From Dermanyssus gallinae (lineage: Eukaryota; Arthropoda; Arachnida; Mesostigmata; Dermanyssidae), in assembly GCA_003439945.1 (NCBI GenBank), contig QVRM01002099.1, positions 124,001 to 188,000 of the forward strand: DNA of 64,000 nt. The letters run 5' to 3'. How positions within the stretch are numbered: the first letter of the stretch is position 1; every line of letters starts with the position of its first letter. A program made the translations under genes and the position numbers. The notes beneath the pieces are model-generated. The model searched no databases, was not told the DNA's origin, and saw only the letters and a list, made by a program, of their open reading frames with translations. Positions 34,442 through 45,345 of this stretch are shown in pieces.

Positions 34442-35193
34442 GGCTTGCGGTGAATAATAGGATGCACATTTAGTGAATGAATCGGTTATCCTTGAATATA
34501 AAAAAACCTACGGAATACGCAAAATTCACGTTAATCGAATAATCGTTGAAAATTAGCTACGCACTCTTGTTGTGTTTTTTTGCAATTACCGTAGAGTTTC
34601 CTAAATATATACTTTACTGTCCGCTATACAATTCTGTACGCTATAGGAAGTTGCTTAGCTGGTTTGCACTAGCTGGTCGATCGTGTACTTCGATGCCAAG
34701 CAGGTACAACGTGCGCCGTATGAATAATCCAATTCGATGAACGGCTGCGGCGTGCGTCGTACATAAGCCCCCCATCCTTGCCTTCTCAAGCATATCAAAG
34801 CCAGCGCAGCGCAGTGCAGTTGCCCCACACGTGTGGTCTATGATTAACGTCACGTAGGTTATGCGCGTATTAATATTCTGCGGCACTCCTACGTCTGCGA
34901 TTAGTTATATTTAGGCGCGTTCCCGCGTAGTCTGTATGAATTTGGCGAATAGCTTTACAACATCTAGAGAGTAAGAGAGAGAGAGAGAGAAATAGAGACA
35001 GCATCGACAATAACTAAAAAAATACCATGTTTTGGCATGGAAATCACATTTTGTCGAGCATCTGTCTAGACTGATGTGGAGAAACCCGAACGATTTAACC
35101 CGGCACTACATTATAAGAAATAGGCACACAGTAATCATTTACAAATTCGATTTGCATCGAGTATTTGCTAGGCTCGGCTAGGCTAGCTAATGA

Positions 35194-35269
35194 ATGTGTA
35201 CGACGTATTTCCGAATAGCACAACCCCTCGTGGCAAACGTAGCGATATGTGAAAGATCTCTCTCGAAAG
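35194..35269 (+). CDS. Candidate first coding exon (two-exon model)
   Basis: ATG at 35194 opens 25 codons and one base, ending at donor GAAAG|GTAAGAAG (35269/35270). The split codon is completed by the GT that begins the next block at 35397, so the frame continues without a stop. The peptide is not low-complexity. The intervening 127 bp contains a possible branch point (gattaac near 35360) and ends in gcttaattacag. No protein family recognised. Confidence 0.25.
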
Positions 35270-35374
35270 GTAAGAAGTGTTGCGCGAGCGCGTATTAAAC
35301 GGCGCGGGTGATGGTGAGAAAAATTCAGCGAAACTAAATGAGGCTTTTGAGAACTATGTGATTAACATTCATAA

Positions 35375-35402
35375 CCTCTGTTTGGCTTAATTACAGGTAA
35401 GT
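35375..35402 (+). promoter_or_regulatory. Juxtaposed 3' and 5' splice sites (possible recursive splice site)
   Basis: The sequence cctctgtttggcttaattacag is followed immediately by GTAAGT at 35397-35402. A splice acceptor abutting a consensus donor is the signature of recursive splice sites in long animal introns. It may equally be the acceptor of an ordinary exon that happens to begin with GTAAGT. Confidence 0.4.
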
Positions 35403-35523
35403 GCTCCCGGGAGACCGGCTTCCAGTTAAAATTCACGGCCAGCCATTGGAATGCAAAAACAGCAGCAAAGTTTGCGTACAAGCGCCGGACGCCGCCCAAC
35501 GAGGCGACCGATCCAACATCTCG
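35397..35523 (+). CDS. Candidate exon beginning with GTAAGT
   Basis: Starts right after ttacag (35391-35396). In the frame continuing from 35269 it encodes a basic, aromatic peptide (KCSRETGFQLKFTASHWNAK and on) with many G/C-ending codons, unlike its AT-rich surroundings. A weak donor GTACTC lies at 35524; without it the frame stays open beyond 35620 into an (AT)n tract. A second plus frame (35401-35607, 68 codons) overlaps and is the competing reading. Product unknown. Confidence 0.28.
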
Positions 35524-35631
35524 GTACTCACACTATATGCTCGAAAATCCATTTCCGACAGCGTTTTTTTTAACACGCGCGATAAAACAACACATTTTGC
35601 CGTTTAGGCTATCCTTGAGTAACCACGCTGT

Positions 35632-35659
35632 AGTATATATATATATATATATATATATA
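35632..35659. repeat. (AT)n microsatellite
   Basis: About 28 bp AT. Confidence 0.9.
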
Positions 35660-35875
35660 CATACATTTGTCTGCATTTAAACAGTTGTTTTTCCTTAAAC
35701 AGCGAAACTGTTATAAATACCAAACATAAAACAAAGTTTTTCAAGTAGATAGACGCCTTCATAATCTGCCTGTTTATGGGCATTTATAATGTCATGTAAC
35801 GCCTCAATCTAGGTCGCATTCATATTCTTATGGCAAGATAAACACGTGTTGCTGGCTCTAACTTTAAATTTTCAT

Positions 35876-35927
35876 TATATGAATATATATATATATAAAA
35901 AAAATATATATATATATATATATATAG
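35876..35927. repeat. (AT)n microsatellite, interrupted
   Basis: AT run interrupted by an A8 patch (about 35896-35904). Confidence 0.9.
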
Positions 35928-36214
35928 AAAGTTGCAGGCCATCTTCACCTCATTATCTCGCCGGCTTCTATACGTACTGCAATATGGCTTGTTATTAGCT
36001 GGAGAGTCCTTATGAAAACAAGGGTCAATGGGTGTTGGTTGGTTGATTGGCAGTACTGGGCGAGGAGCTAACCGTCGCTATTGCCACAGTGCTACTGTAG
36101 CTTTCGCTGTTGTCACGTTCGACGTCCCCCCTTCTAGCGGCCTCGAGGCAAACGTCAAACCCCCCGATCGTGGGCGTTCACGCGTATGCTTGCCTCCACC
36201 GTCCCGTTCAGCCA

Positions 36215-36265
36215 GGGTGGCGTCGGTCTAGCGGTTAGTGAGTGGCCGGGGGAAGAAGCAAAGTA
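36215..36265 (+). repeat. Possible tRNA-derived SINE head
   Basis: ggtggcgtcggtctagcggttagtgagtggcc (36218-36249) resembles the 5' end and A-box of tRNA-derived SINEs. No B-box follows at the expected distance; a triplet-rich tract (gca)n begins at about 36280. Confidence 0.3.
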
Positions 36266-36625
36266 AATAAACGAGAAATGGCAGCAGCAGCAGCAGCAAC
36301 AATAACAACAATAAGCGACGACGATTCTTGATGATAATCAAGGATCGACTTCGATTAGTACTTCTAATTTTTTCTACCAGGCGCTCTACTCGGCAGACAG
36401 AAAGACAGATAAGATTTGCGCCTTTCAAAAGTTGCCCGGGAAGCAGGAACGCTGTCCAGATGTCAGCGTGTATATATATGTATATACAGACCTTTCAGTA
36501 GAATGATTCCTTATATATTGTTATTATATTACTTATTGTGCGATACTCTACTGTGGCTCTACATTTAATCACCTACAACTCTATCGCGAGGCTAGACTGT
36601 ATTAGAGCGCTGTAATGTCTTTATG

Positions 36626-36647
36626 AGTACTAATTACAATTAGTACT
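36626..36647. repeat. Small perfect inverted repeat
   Basis: agtactaatt and aattagtact flank a 2-base centre. Probably incidental. Confidence 0.7.
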
Positions 36648-37136
36648 GGTAACATTAGTATGACGAGAACAACAACAACAAAAATAAAGATGACAACCAG
36701 TTGATCGATGAAATTAGTTCATATTTGGCCGCGTTGCTGACTCTATGCTATGTGGTGTGTGTACATAATAGACATGTATGCGTGTGTATACAAAATATGC
36801 ATCTAAATATGGGAAACGAGAAGAATAAAGTGAAGAGAGAGAGAGAAAGGCGGCGGAAAAACAGCGAGTACGATGGATTGCAGGCGAGTGAGTGTCTGCC
36901 TTCATTGTTGTATCTTTCTCCTACGCACCTATCTATCACCATCAATCTAGGCATCTATTAAGTTCTTACTTTGTGTCCTTTTTCGTTTCTTGCCTAAAAT
37001 GCCGTTTTGATTAGTCGCCATGTCGGTCCGTACTTTATCCGAGTACAGCGACCCGACGCGCGACTCGTTCATTCAGTCCTATCTTTCCAAACCCCTGGTT
37101 CGTTACGCCTCACCGCCCCCTTTCCCCCTTTTCCCC

Positions 37137-37172
37137 TCTCTCTCTCTCCCTATATCTCTCTCTCTCTCTCTT
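37137..37172. repeat. (CT)n microsatellite
   Basis: (CT)n with a tata interruption; a further (CT)n lies at 37359-37378. Confidence 0.9.
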
Positions 37173-37559
37173 TGTGGCTCTCCTCATATCTAATGAAGGC
37201 ATCTGTGCTCGGACACACTGTGTGCAGCTTACAGTGCTGTTCGGCGTTAGTTGCTTCGTATACATCTTCTAGTTCCGTTTCTCCTCTTATACCCCGCTCT
37301 CATTAACTCTGCTCTTCTCGCCGTTGATTCCTATTCGCGCGCTCCCCCCCACCCCGTCTCTCGCTCTCTCTCTCTCTCTGACTTCTCTCCGAGGCGCTCT
37401 TTCCCTCATGTTGTATATTTTGCTACCAAGCTAACTGTATTGGATGGCTACCGATGCTGGTCGTCGGCACCATCGCTACACTCACTGGCCGGTAGACTGG
37501 TGGTAGTCTGGTGGTTGCGGCCGGAGACTTGATCGTAATCGTTTATGTTGATGTCGTTT

Positions 37560-37695
37560 TCACTGTTAATGTTGTCGTTGTTGTTGCTGTTGTCGTTGTT
37601 GTTGCTGTTGTCGTTGTTGTCGTTGTTGTTGCTGTTGTCGTTGTTGTTGTTGCTGTTGTCGTTGTTGCTGTTGTTGATATTGTTGCTGCTGTTGA
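37560..37695 (+). repeat. (GTT/GTC/GCT)n triplet array
   Basis: About 135 bp of T/G-rich triplets. Plus frames read poly-Val or poly-Leu and the minus frame poly-Asn; repeat-derived. Confidence 0.95.
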
Positions 37696-37879
37696 CAACG
37701 TCGGGGTATTTGTCGTCACTGCGATCGGAACGATGTCGTCGTCGTTCCGTCTCGTTGCGTCGTCCTAGTCGTACGCACCGCTGTGGTAACGCCATTACTG
37801 TCGTCTGTGATGACCAGGCCAGTAGACACCAACGACAGCAATAACGATGCTAACAACTATGACTCCGACGAGGTCAACA

Positions 37880-37998
37880 ACACTGACGACAACAACAACA
37901 TCGACACTAACAACAACAACAACATCGATACCAATACTAACAACAACGACAACAACAATGACATCACCAACAACAACAACAACAATTACATCACCACC

Positions 37999-38033
<35 letters not shown>

Positions 38034-38109
38034 CGACACCAACAACAACAACAACACCAACAACAACAACACCAACAACAACAACACCAACAACAACAAC
38101 AACAACACT

Positions 38110-38140
<31 letters not shown>

Positions 38141-38325
38141 CCAACAACAACAGCAGCAAGGACACCGCCAACAACAGCAACCACAACAACAACAACAACA
38201 ACAATAACAACAACAATAACAACAACAACAACCACAAAAACAACAACACCAACAACAACAGCAGCAAGGACACCACCAACAACAAGAACGACACCACGAA
38301 CAGCAAGGAACTTGGCGCTGGTCCA
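37880..38325 (+). repeat. (AAC)n mega-array, about 445 bp
   Basis: Almost continuous aac triplets with acc, agc and gac variants. A segment aacaacagcagcaaggacacc occurs twice (near 38145 and 38252), showing internal duplication. All three plus frames are open (poly-Asn, poly-Thr, poly-Gln-type), giving 236-, 217- and minus 191-codon frames that are not evidence of genes. Confidence 0.97.
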
Positions 38326-38889
38326 CGCTGGTCTGGTCAGCGCTGTGCCCGGTGCAGCTCGTGGCATCATAACCGGGCTGGCCGGGTCGGCCTACAAACG
38401 AGCGAACCCCCTGGCCTGCCGTGCTTGGAGCATGAAGATTTTGCCGCCAAAGCTGCTGCTGCTGCTGCTACTGCCGGCGCTGCTGCGTACTGACTGCTGA
38501 GTGATCACGTTCACTTTCACCTCACCTCCATACACCGGCAGCCCCCATATTGGCGCACGCCCGTACTGTTGCCATCACTATGAATGAATTAGTGCTTACA
38601 AAACGCTACAATTTACGCAACAACGTTCCCGATAACCACGAAGACGATAGTTATGATGATGATGGTGATGATAATGTTGATGGTGTTTATAAAGACATCA
38701 TCTAAACGTATGGTAGATCGCACACCCGTCTGTGTCCCCGTTTGATTGATCGGACTTGATCCGATGCGGCTACAGTAACGGTAAACCAACAGCAACAACA
38801 ACAACATTATTAAGAGTACGGACAATGGCAGTAACACTAAAAAACATGCGCGCGAATTAAGTATGTTCAAAAGACAGCTACATTTAGTG

Positions 38890-38925
38890 GCAACAGCAGC
38901 AGCAGCAGAAGCAGCAGCAGTAAAA
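38890..38925. repeat. (CAG)n patch
   Basis: About 35 bp of cag triplets with a gaag interruption. Confidence 0.8.
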
Positions 38926-39514
38926 GCCAAAACAACAGCAGGGTGTCTGCAGTGTCCTCATTACTTGAGGCAGCAGTGGGTCCACATCATTTCTAGGATA
39001 TAGGTGGACTCTCCTAGAAATGCTACCCCTGTGCTGGACAATACTGTCGTCGCTGCAGCTGAGGTGGACGGCAATCCGACAAATGAAAAAATGCAACTTT
39101 AAAACTAGAAAACACAACAACTATAACAACAACAACGACAGCGGCGGCGGCGACAAATATTATACAACAATGACGACTACGCGGTGCTAACACGCGCTTT
39201 CCTGCGGGAAGACGGCGGTGTCTGAGGAAGACGTTGTTGAAAGGGAACAACAACAACTCACTGAAAAGTTACCACGAGTTGACCGAGGACATAGGAACCA
39301 GAGTTTCTGTCGCTGTTGCTGGTCGTAAAATGGCCCGTCCGTCCTTCGAACGAAGCGTTTGGGTGTGTTCCAGCAGGCTAGGCGCCGCCTCCATGTCCAC
39401 TATGTTCCTCTCAAGAGAGAGAGAAACGACCGGGACACGAGAATGCGTCTGTCACCCAGTGACCGGGACAGTATCACTGCACTACTGCACAGTTAAGACA
39501 ACTAAGCACCCGCA

Positions 39515-39528
39515 CCCCCCCCCCCCCC
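39515..39528. repeat. C homopolymer
   Basis: Run of about 13 C residues; length uncertain. Confidence 0.8.
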
Positions 39529-39670
39529 GCGCCCGGTCGTGCTGAAAGAACGGCTAACCAAGGGGGAAAGGAGGCAAATGGTCAGACAAACAAGCGTGAA
39601 TTCAAGCGCGCGAAATTTTAACCGCGACGACCTTCATTATTCTTAGAAGCTGCGCTGCCTGAGCGCAGTC

Positions 39671-39782
39671 TTTAGTCTCTCCAGCGGCATCTTCACTTTT
39701 TGAGAACATACAAATTGCGAACTCTGCAGAGTTCACAATTTGTATGTTCTCAAAAAGTGAAGATGCCGCTGGAGAGACTAAA
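39671..39782. repeat. Near-perfect 112-bp palindrome
   Basis: Arms of 56 bp meet at ctg|cag (39726/39727) with no spacer. Comparing the arms shows a single mismatch (c at 39718 against a at 39735). It begins tttagtctctcc and ends ggagagactaaa. No clear target-site duplication flanks it. Possible readings are a miniature foldback element, a hairpin-forming locus, or a sequencing/assembly foldback. Confidence 0.95.
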
Positions 39783-40300
39783 CCCTATATATTTATATGT
39801 TTTGCATAATAGCATTTGCATTTAGTAGATACATAAGCCTACATTTCTGTTTATAGCATTTTATTTCGTGGCAGTTGCAAACAGTCTCTCGTTCTCGGCG
39901 GAAACGTTAACGTAAGACACGCCCAATGACTGCAGGCTATTTAGGCCTCATACCTCGATCTACACACACACACACACACTGCCGCTCGATCGTAGCTTTT
40001 TATCAGCACATAAAATCTAACATTAAATACTTAGTTGTAGTAATTACACCTTATATAGTCGATCTAAACAACAGTGTGACTGGGCGCTTCGTTCTAAAGA
40101 AAAACAGCGAGAGAAAGAGAGAGAAAGTGTATAAGAAAGACTTTTCACAAAAGGTTTTTGATGACCTACCGGCTTTTGGCTATCGAATTTCCTTCACCCA
40201 GTAGATTTTTCCGCCGTCGTGGGTGCTGTGTCAGTGGCATCCGAAGACGAAAGCTGACTGAATGATGGTGAGGTCGTATTGACGCTCCAGCTCGTAACGG
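39783..40300. other. Stretch without recognisable gene
   Basis: Contains a short (CA)n at 39961-39979. A plus frame of 92 codons (39926-40204) lacks support. Confidence 0.4.
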
Positions 40301-41767
40301 TGATGACGACAACAACAACTATAACAACAACAGTAACAAAAACAACAAAACCAATAAAATTAACACCACGAACAACGACGATAGCAGCGTAACAAGAAAA
40401 TAGACGTGATAACGGTCAAAAGCGAGATACTGCGATGACAATATGGTGGCGCCCGTTCTCGTGGTCGAGGAGGTGGCGGTGGTCATGTTGGTAGCGTTTG
40501 GAATGTTTAGGCAGGGTTGCTGCTGCTGCTGCCGCTGCTGTTGCTCCTATTCGTTCGCTTTCTTGTGGCTAGCGATACTAGTCGTGGTTGCGTTACGACG
40601 AGATTCTCGCAACAATAGAGGTAGAAGTGACCGCAATGGCCGCAAGTGGCCACAAAAATGGTCACAAGGCTAATGCTTGCGACGTCATGACAACGTTGCT
40701 GATGGAGCAGCGAATAATGATTGGCAGTAATCTTCTCCATGGTTTTGATGGTGGTGATGGTGTTGGAGATGACGAAGACGACGGGGGTGGCAACAAGAAA
40801 AATAAGATTATTGAGGACGATCACGTTAACGGTAAGGACGACGACGACAACGACAACAACTCGGGCAGGGTGAGGGCGTTCTCCACTGACCCACTCGAGT
40901 TAAACTCAGCAGTGTGGGGTATTGCTCGTGATGGTGGTCGTGATGTAATAAAGGTAATGGCAAACCACCTATTGATGGGACTACTCGTCCTTCGGCCTCA
41001 AGTCAACAACAACAAGAGCGTTAGTTAGGCAGATACTAAAGAAATGTCAGAGAGAGAGAGAGAGAAAGAGGGGACGAAAGAGGCGAACCAAGTCAGAAGG
41101 AAAAGAAAGAGCGTTCCGAATAGGCAAACCGGCTATAGGGCAGCTATATCAGGTTACAACACTAGTTTACCCGTTGTTCATCTGTGTTTATTCTTTTATT
41201 CTCATCGCCGGTACCAGTGTATAATTACACCGATGGGTGCGGGTTATTTTTTTTCGGAAGGGGAAAGGTGGGTCACAATGATGCCGAAACACGCCTCGTT
41301 GACGACCCAATCACTCGCGAAGATTGGCTCGCGCTGGATAGTCCACCACCCACCCAGCTCTCTTGACGTTTGCCTGCATTTGTGACACGGCCGACACGCT
41401 GGCAGAGAGGAGCCGGCGAACCGGCCGTCGGGGAGAAGAACACTGAAAGTGGGCTGGCGAGAAAAAGTACAAGCGACAAACAAGAGGAAGAGAGGCACAG
41501 CAGAGGAGGGACGAGGCGGGAAGAGCTAGAGAGAGAGAGCGCGGGAAGGGAAAAAGGGAGAAAGCAAGGGGAATAACAAGCCAGCCTGCTGAATGGATGC
41601 GATTTACATGCAACACGCCTCTTGCGCCACGACGAAACGCCGCTTCTTATCTGCGTCTCGCACGCACATTAAACTTAAGCATAGATACGGTCACGGCTCG
41701 AGTGGAGACGTTCACAGGGAGAAATCGACCAGGCGAGAGATAGACAGATAGCTAGATAGATAGAGCG

Positions 41768-41770
41768 AGG

Positions 41771-41797
<27 letters not shown>
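41768..41797. repeat. (AT)n microsatellite
   Basis: About 28 bp AT after a GATA patch (41738-41764). Confidence 0.9.
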
Positions 41798-41808
<11 letters not shown>

Positions 41809-42409
41809 GCAAAAGAAAGCGCGCAATAGTGAAGAGGAATGAACGAGAGACAACGAGGCTAGACACATATGCACGCGTTCAAGCAGGGCTTAGATGCACG
41901 TGCACGCTGTTGAAACCCCTGAAACGCTTGCTGGAACCATGCACGTTCCTGGTTCACAGATGCAAGACGAAAAGGAAGGCCCATCATCGTCATCTGTTTG
42001 TCGTTGTCGTCGTCGTCATCCGTCGGGTCCATTACGTGGCCTTGCTTACTTCGGACCATTCTTTCTCCGAAGTCGGCGACTATTGTTGTTACTGACTACT
42101 GCTGCATTACTGCCACTACACATACCCAAGCCCTGCTACCACGACGGGTTACGACGGCTTCAACAAGCATTGCGCTACGATTGTGAGATTACTAGCGCTT
42201 CTTTCCCGACTACTACTTGAGCTAATACCGGCATTGCGACGTTGAGGCAGTACAATATGTACGCAACCCCTTTGTCTGTCAGATGTCATTGCGCCGTAGA
42301 CAACGTAGAACAGAGAGAGATCATCAGTGTGTCTCTGCCCGGCAGAACGCAGAACAACGATGTGTAGAAACCTGCGCGGTAAGTGCGTTTGTGCATGGTG
42401 ACCCTCCGC

Positions 42410-42446
42410 CTACCGCCCCCCACCGCCCCCACCGCCCCCACCACTC
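42410..42446 (-). other. Putative G-quadruplex (minus strand)
   Basis: Plus strand carries repeated ccgcccccacc units with four C5-C6 runs separated by 3-4 bases, so the minus strand has a G-quadruplex pattern and the plus strand an i-motif pattern. Confidence 0.75.
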
Positions 42447-42863
42447 CTGCCAACAATCGAGACTAGAGAATGAGAACGGTCGATAGTTTGCTGACAAGGT
42501 GCATGGTGACAGCGAAAAAAAAACTATGTCATTCATTCAAAAGATAATCCAGGTGAAGAAAGTCCCACTCACTTGGCAGAGTTTCCGCGCAGAAAGCATG
42601 ATGCACTCGATGGCTTAAGTGGAAGCTTAGCTTAGCTAGGAGAACACCCACGACTCTTCGGACCCAGCCTCTTACGCCTTAAATAGCGTATTACATTTTT
42701 CTGGCGATATGCTTAGCCTGAATGTTTTTTACCACCGCAAATGTGTATTTATTTAAAACACAGCTCATATGCATCATATATGTCAATAATATAACGAAAT
42801 TATTTAGCCTACTCTTTTATTATTAGTCTACAATGGCAAAATAATACAAATAATCTTTTTTAG

Positions 42864-43168
42864 TGGCTGGCACATGTAGCAGAGGGGCTGATTTGAGTCG
42901 GCTGTCTGACGTGCAAGCCTGTGTTCATCGCCAAGCAGGCAGGCCGTACATCATGCAGCGGATGAGCGCCTGCAGATACACTCCACCATGTAGGCAGCCA
43001 TATCGGCCTGATACGCTTTCACGTGGCATGACAGCGGAGAGATTTGGCCGGCAACTTACCAACTTACGTATTCGCGTCACTGGACTAACCCGAATGGCCG
43101 TCAACCCACGACAAGCGGGAAGCTACTCGGTCCAGCAGTGGCTGGTAGCAACCAACCAACCAGCGTAG
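42864..43168 (+). CDS. Candidate terminal exon, unidentified
   Basis: Immediately downstream of a strong acceptor (taatcttttttag ending at 42863) the plus strand is open for about 100 codons to a TAG at 43166-43168. Composition is balanced, Arg/Cys/Gln-rich, without simple repeats, unlike neighbouring frames. No upstream exon was identified and no family recognised. Confidence 0.22.
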
Positions 43169-43450
43169 TCACCACGAGTACCAACGAATCAAATGCAATG
43201 CAAGAGATCACCACGAGGTGATCTTTTACCTGATTCTATCGGGCGGACGGTGGACGAGAGATCGGCGTCTATAGGCGAGGTTGCGTGCGGCTAAAGAAAG
43301 AGGGGCGTATGCGAGAACCGGTTATTAGGAATTCAGTCAGGCTAGCCCAAAAGCGCTGGGGCCCAGCGTGTGTTGTTTTAACATCGACGATCCGGTCGGC
43401 TTCATTTCGCAAAGCGTGCGCAGACCTGCGTGAAATCTTCCGCCTGGTCG

Positions 43451-43475
43451 TTCTTCTTCTTCTTCGTCGTCGTCG

Positions 43476-43536
<61 letters not shown>

Positions 43537-43558
43537 CATCATCATCATCATCATCATC
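43451..43558. repeat. (TTC)n(GTC)n(TTG)n(TCA)n compound triplet array
   Basis: About 108 bp made of four successive pure triplet blocks, with the TTG block about 70 bp long. The frames read poly-Val, poly-Cys and, on the minus strand, poly-Asn/Thr. Confidence 0.97.
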
Positions 43559-44327
43559 TCGTCCGTCGTCGCTGATGCCTGCAAAATTCTGCACTGTATC
43601 AACGCACGTATACACGCAACCCCCTGCCCACCAGCCAGCGTGCCCACGCACATGAACACGTTCGTACACTCGTACTCACTTGCATGCGAGCACATATCTC
43701 ACTCAACACACACAAACATATATAGGATTATATATATATATAAATATACACACATACATACACAGTACAGGCAGGCCGGGGGCACATGACCCAAATGCAG
43801 TAGAGAGACGCCAACTAACTCTCCGCACGAGTATCGGCAGTGTATAGCAGCAGCATCATCGGTAGTCGCAGACAGATAGCAACGCTGAGGAGCGAAGTGG
43901 CGGATATGTGACTGAGGCAGGGTACGTATTACGTACGGCGTACTCCGGCCCGAATGATGATGATGATGCGTACGATGATGATTAGGATGAGGATGACGAC
44001 AGCGGGCCAACACCAAGAGCAGTAGAGCATCCAAGAGCAGGCTAGACGAGATCGAACCCGCTGGGAAACTGTTGGGGCGGGCTGGTCGGGTCGCTCGGTC
44101 GTCGCCGATGGCGGGATCTGGAAGTGCTGGACCGTCAACTCCAGCAGCCGGGCCGGGGTGATAAAGTAGCTAGGAAGCCGAGGAAGGCGGACAGGCAGCG
44201 AAGTTCTAAACTTGTTTTCTTTGCTTCTTTCGCATTTGCTGCTCGCCCTACTGCTCTCTCCTGATTGAGCTCGTTCTGGGCAGCGTCGCGCCTGGCATAT
44301 CTCACAAGTTTATCGTATGTTCGCTGA

Positions 44328-44343
44328 ATACGGGGGGGGGGGG
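44328..44343 (+). repeat. G homopolymer
   Basis: cgggggggggggtaagg: about 12 G residues at the left border of the polypurine stretch. Confidence 0.8.
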
Positions 44344-45155
44344 TAAGGAGGAACAGCAGAAGAAGAAGAAGATGATGATGAAGAAAAATAAGAAGATGAA
44401 GAAAAGTTGGAGAAAGGGAAAGTAGAGTAAAAGAACAAGGCGAGAAGGGCGAAGTGGAGAAGGCGCAAGAGGACGACTAGGTAGGAAATAATGTTGAGGA
44501 AGAGAAAAAGTAGATGAATCAGACATATAGAGGAGGGCAGAAGAGGAACGCAAAGAAAATAACTAGGACAAAGAAGAATTAAAGGGTAAACGAAGATGTA
44601 GGTGAAAGAGAGAGGAAAAGGGTCAAAGAGGAGAGAGAAAAAAAATGGGAATAAAAAGATGAAGAGGAAGGCTAGTCACAGGCCAATGAAAAAAAAGACG
44701 AGAACAAGGAAAAGAGAGAGCAAAGAAGACGAGGTCGACGAAACAAAAGATGATAAAAAAGTAAAGGAAAATACGAGAAAAAGACGAAGAGGTACAGGAT
44801 CCGTGTACGGAAACACAAAAAGAAAGGGAGAAAAATGAACTAGAACAAGGAAAGCAAGAAAGGATGAAGAAAGAAAAAGTAAAGGAGCGGATATGGTAAA
44901 GTAGACGAAGAAATCGATTAATGAGAAGTAGCAGATGCCGAAAAAAGGAGATAAAATAGAAGAAGGAGATAGGAACCAAACAAAAGAGAAGATGGAGAGA
45001 AAATGGAAAAGGAGGCGAAAAAAATAAGGAGATATGAAAAAAGATGAAACAAGGGAAGAAGATAAAATGAACGAAGATAAAGGCGCCTGGAAGTAGACGA
45101 CAAGCACAGGAAAAAGACGCAAATGCAGTAGCTCAAGGAAAAAGCCGGAAATGTG
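44344..45155 (+). repeat. Polypurine stretch (about 810 bp)
   Basis: Plus strand consists very largely of A and G (gaa, gag, aaa) with rare pyrimidines. Plus frames read Lys/Glu/Arg-rich and minus frames Phe/Leu/Ser-rich (up to 182 codons), both explained by composition. Mirror image in character of the polypyrimidine stretches at 17.5 and 28.6 kb. Confidence 0.9.
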
Positions 45156-45254
45156 GCATCTACAGTGCAAGCACACGACGTGTGATCGAGAAAAGCAGAT
45201 GCCAATCAATAGCGGCAGCAGCAATAGCAGAAGTAGCAGTCCTTGTAGTGATTA

Positions 45255-45345
45255 GATTAATAGTAGTAGTAGTAGTAGTCGCAAATGTAGTAATAGTAAT
45301 AGTGGTAGTAGTAGTTTGCAGTTGTAGTAATAGTAGTAGCATTCG
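45255..45345. repeat. (AGT/TAG)n array
   Basis: About 90 bp of imperfect agt triplets. Confidence 0.85.

Noticed and set aside
37783..38493. Poly-Asn frame of 236 codons and overlapping poly-Thr (217) and minus poly-Val (191) frames
   Set aside because: All frames are open on both strands because AAC/ACC repeats contain no stops. This is an array, not a gene.
43205..43224. Small hairpin agatcacc-acga-ggtgatct
   Set aside because: Eight-bp stem in single-copy DNA is within chance expectation for a 64-kb window.
43402..43789. Poly-Val, poly-Cys, poly-Asn and poly-Thr frames
   Set aside because: Produced by the TTG/GTC/TCA arrays at 43451-43558.
44602..45224. Lys/Glu-rich plus frame and 182-codon Phe/Leu-rich minus frame
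   Set aside because: Explained by the polypurine tract.
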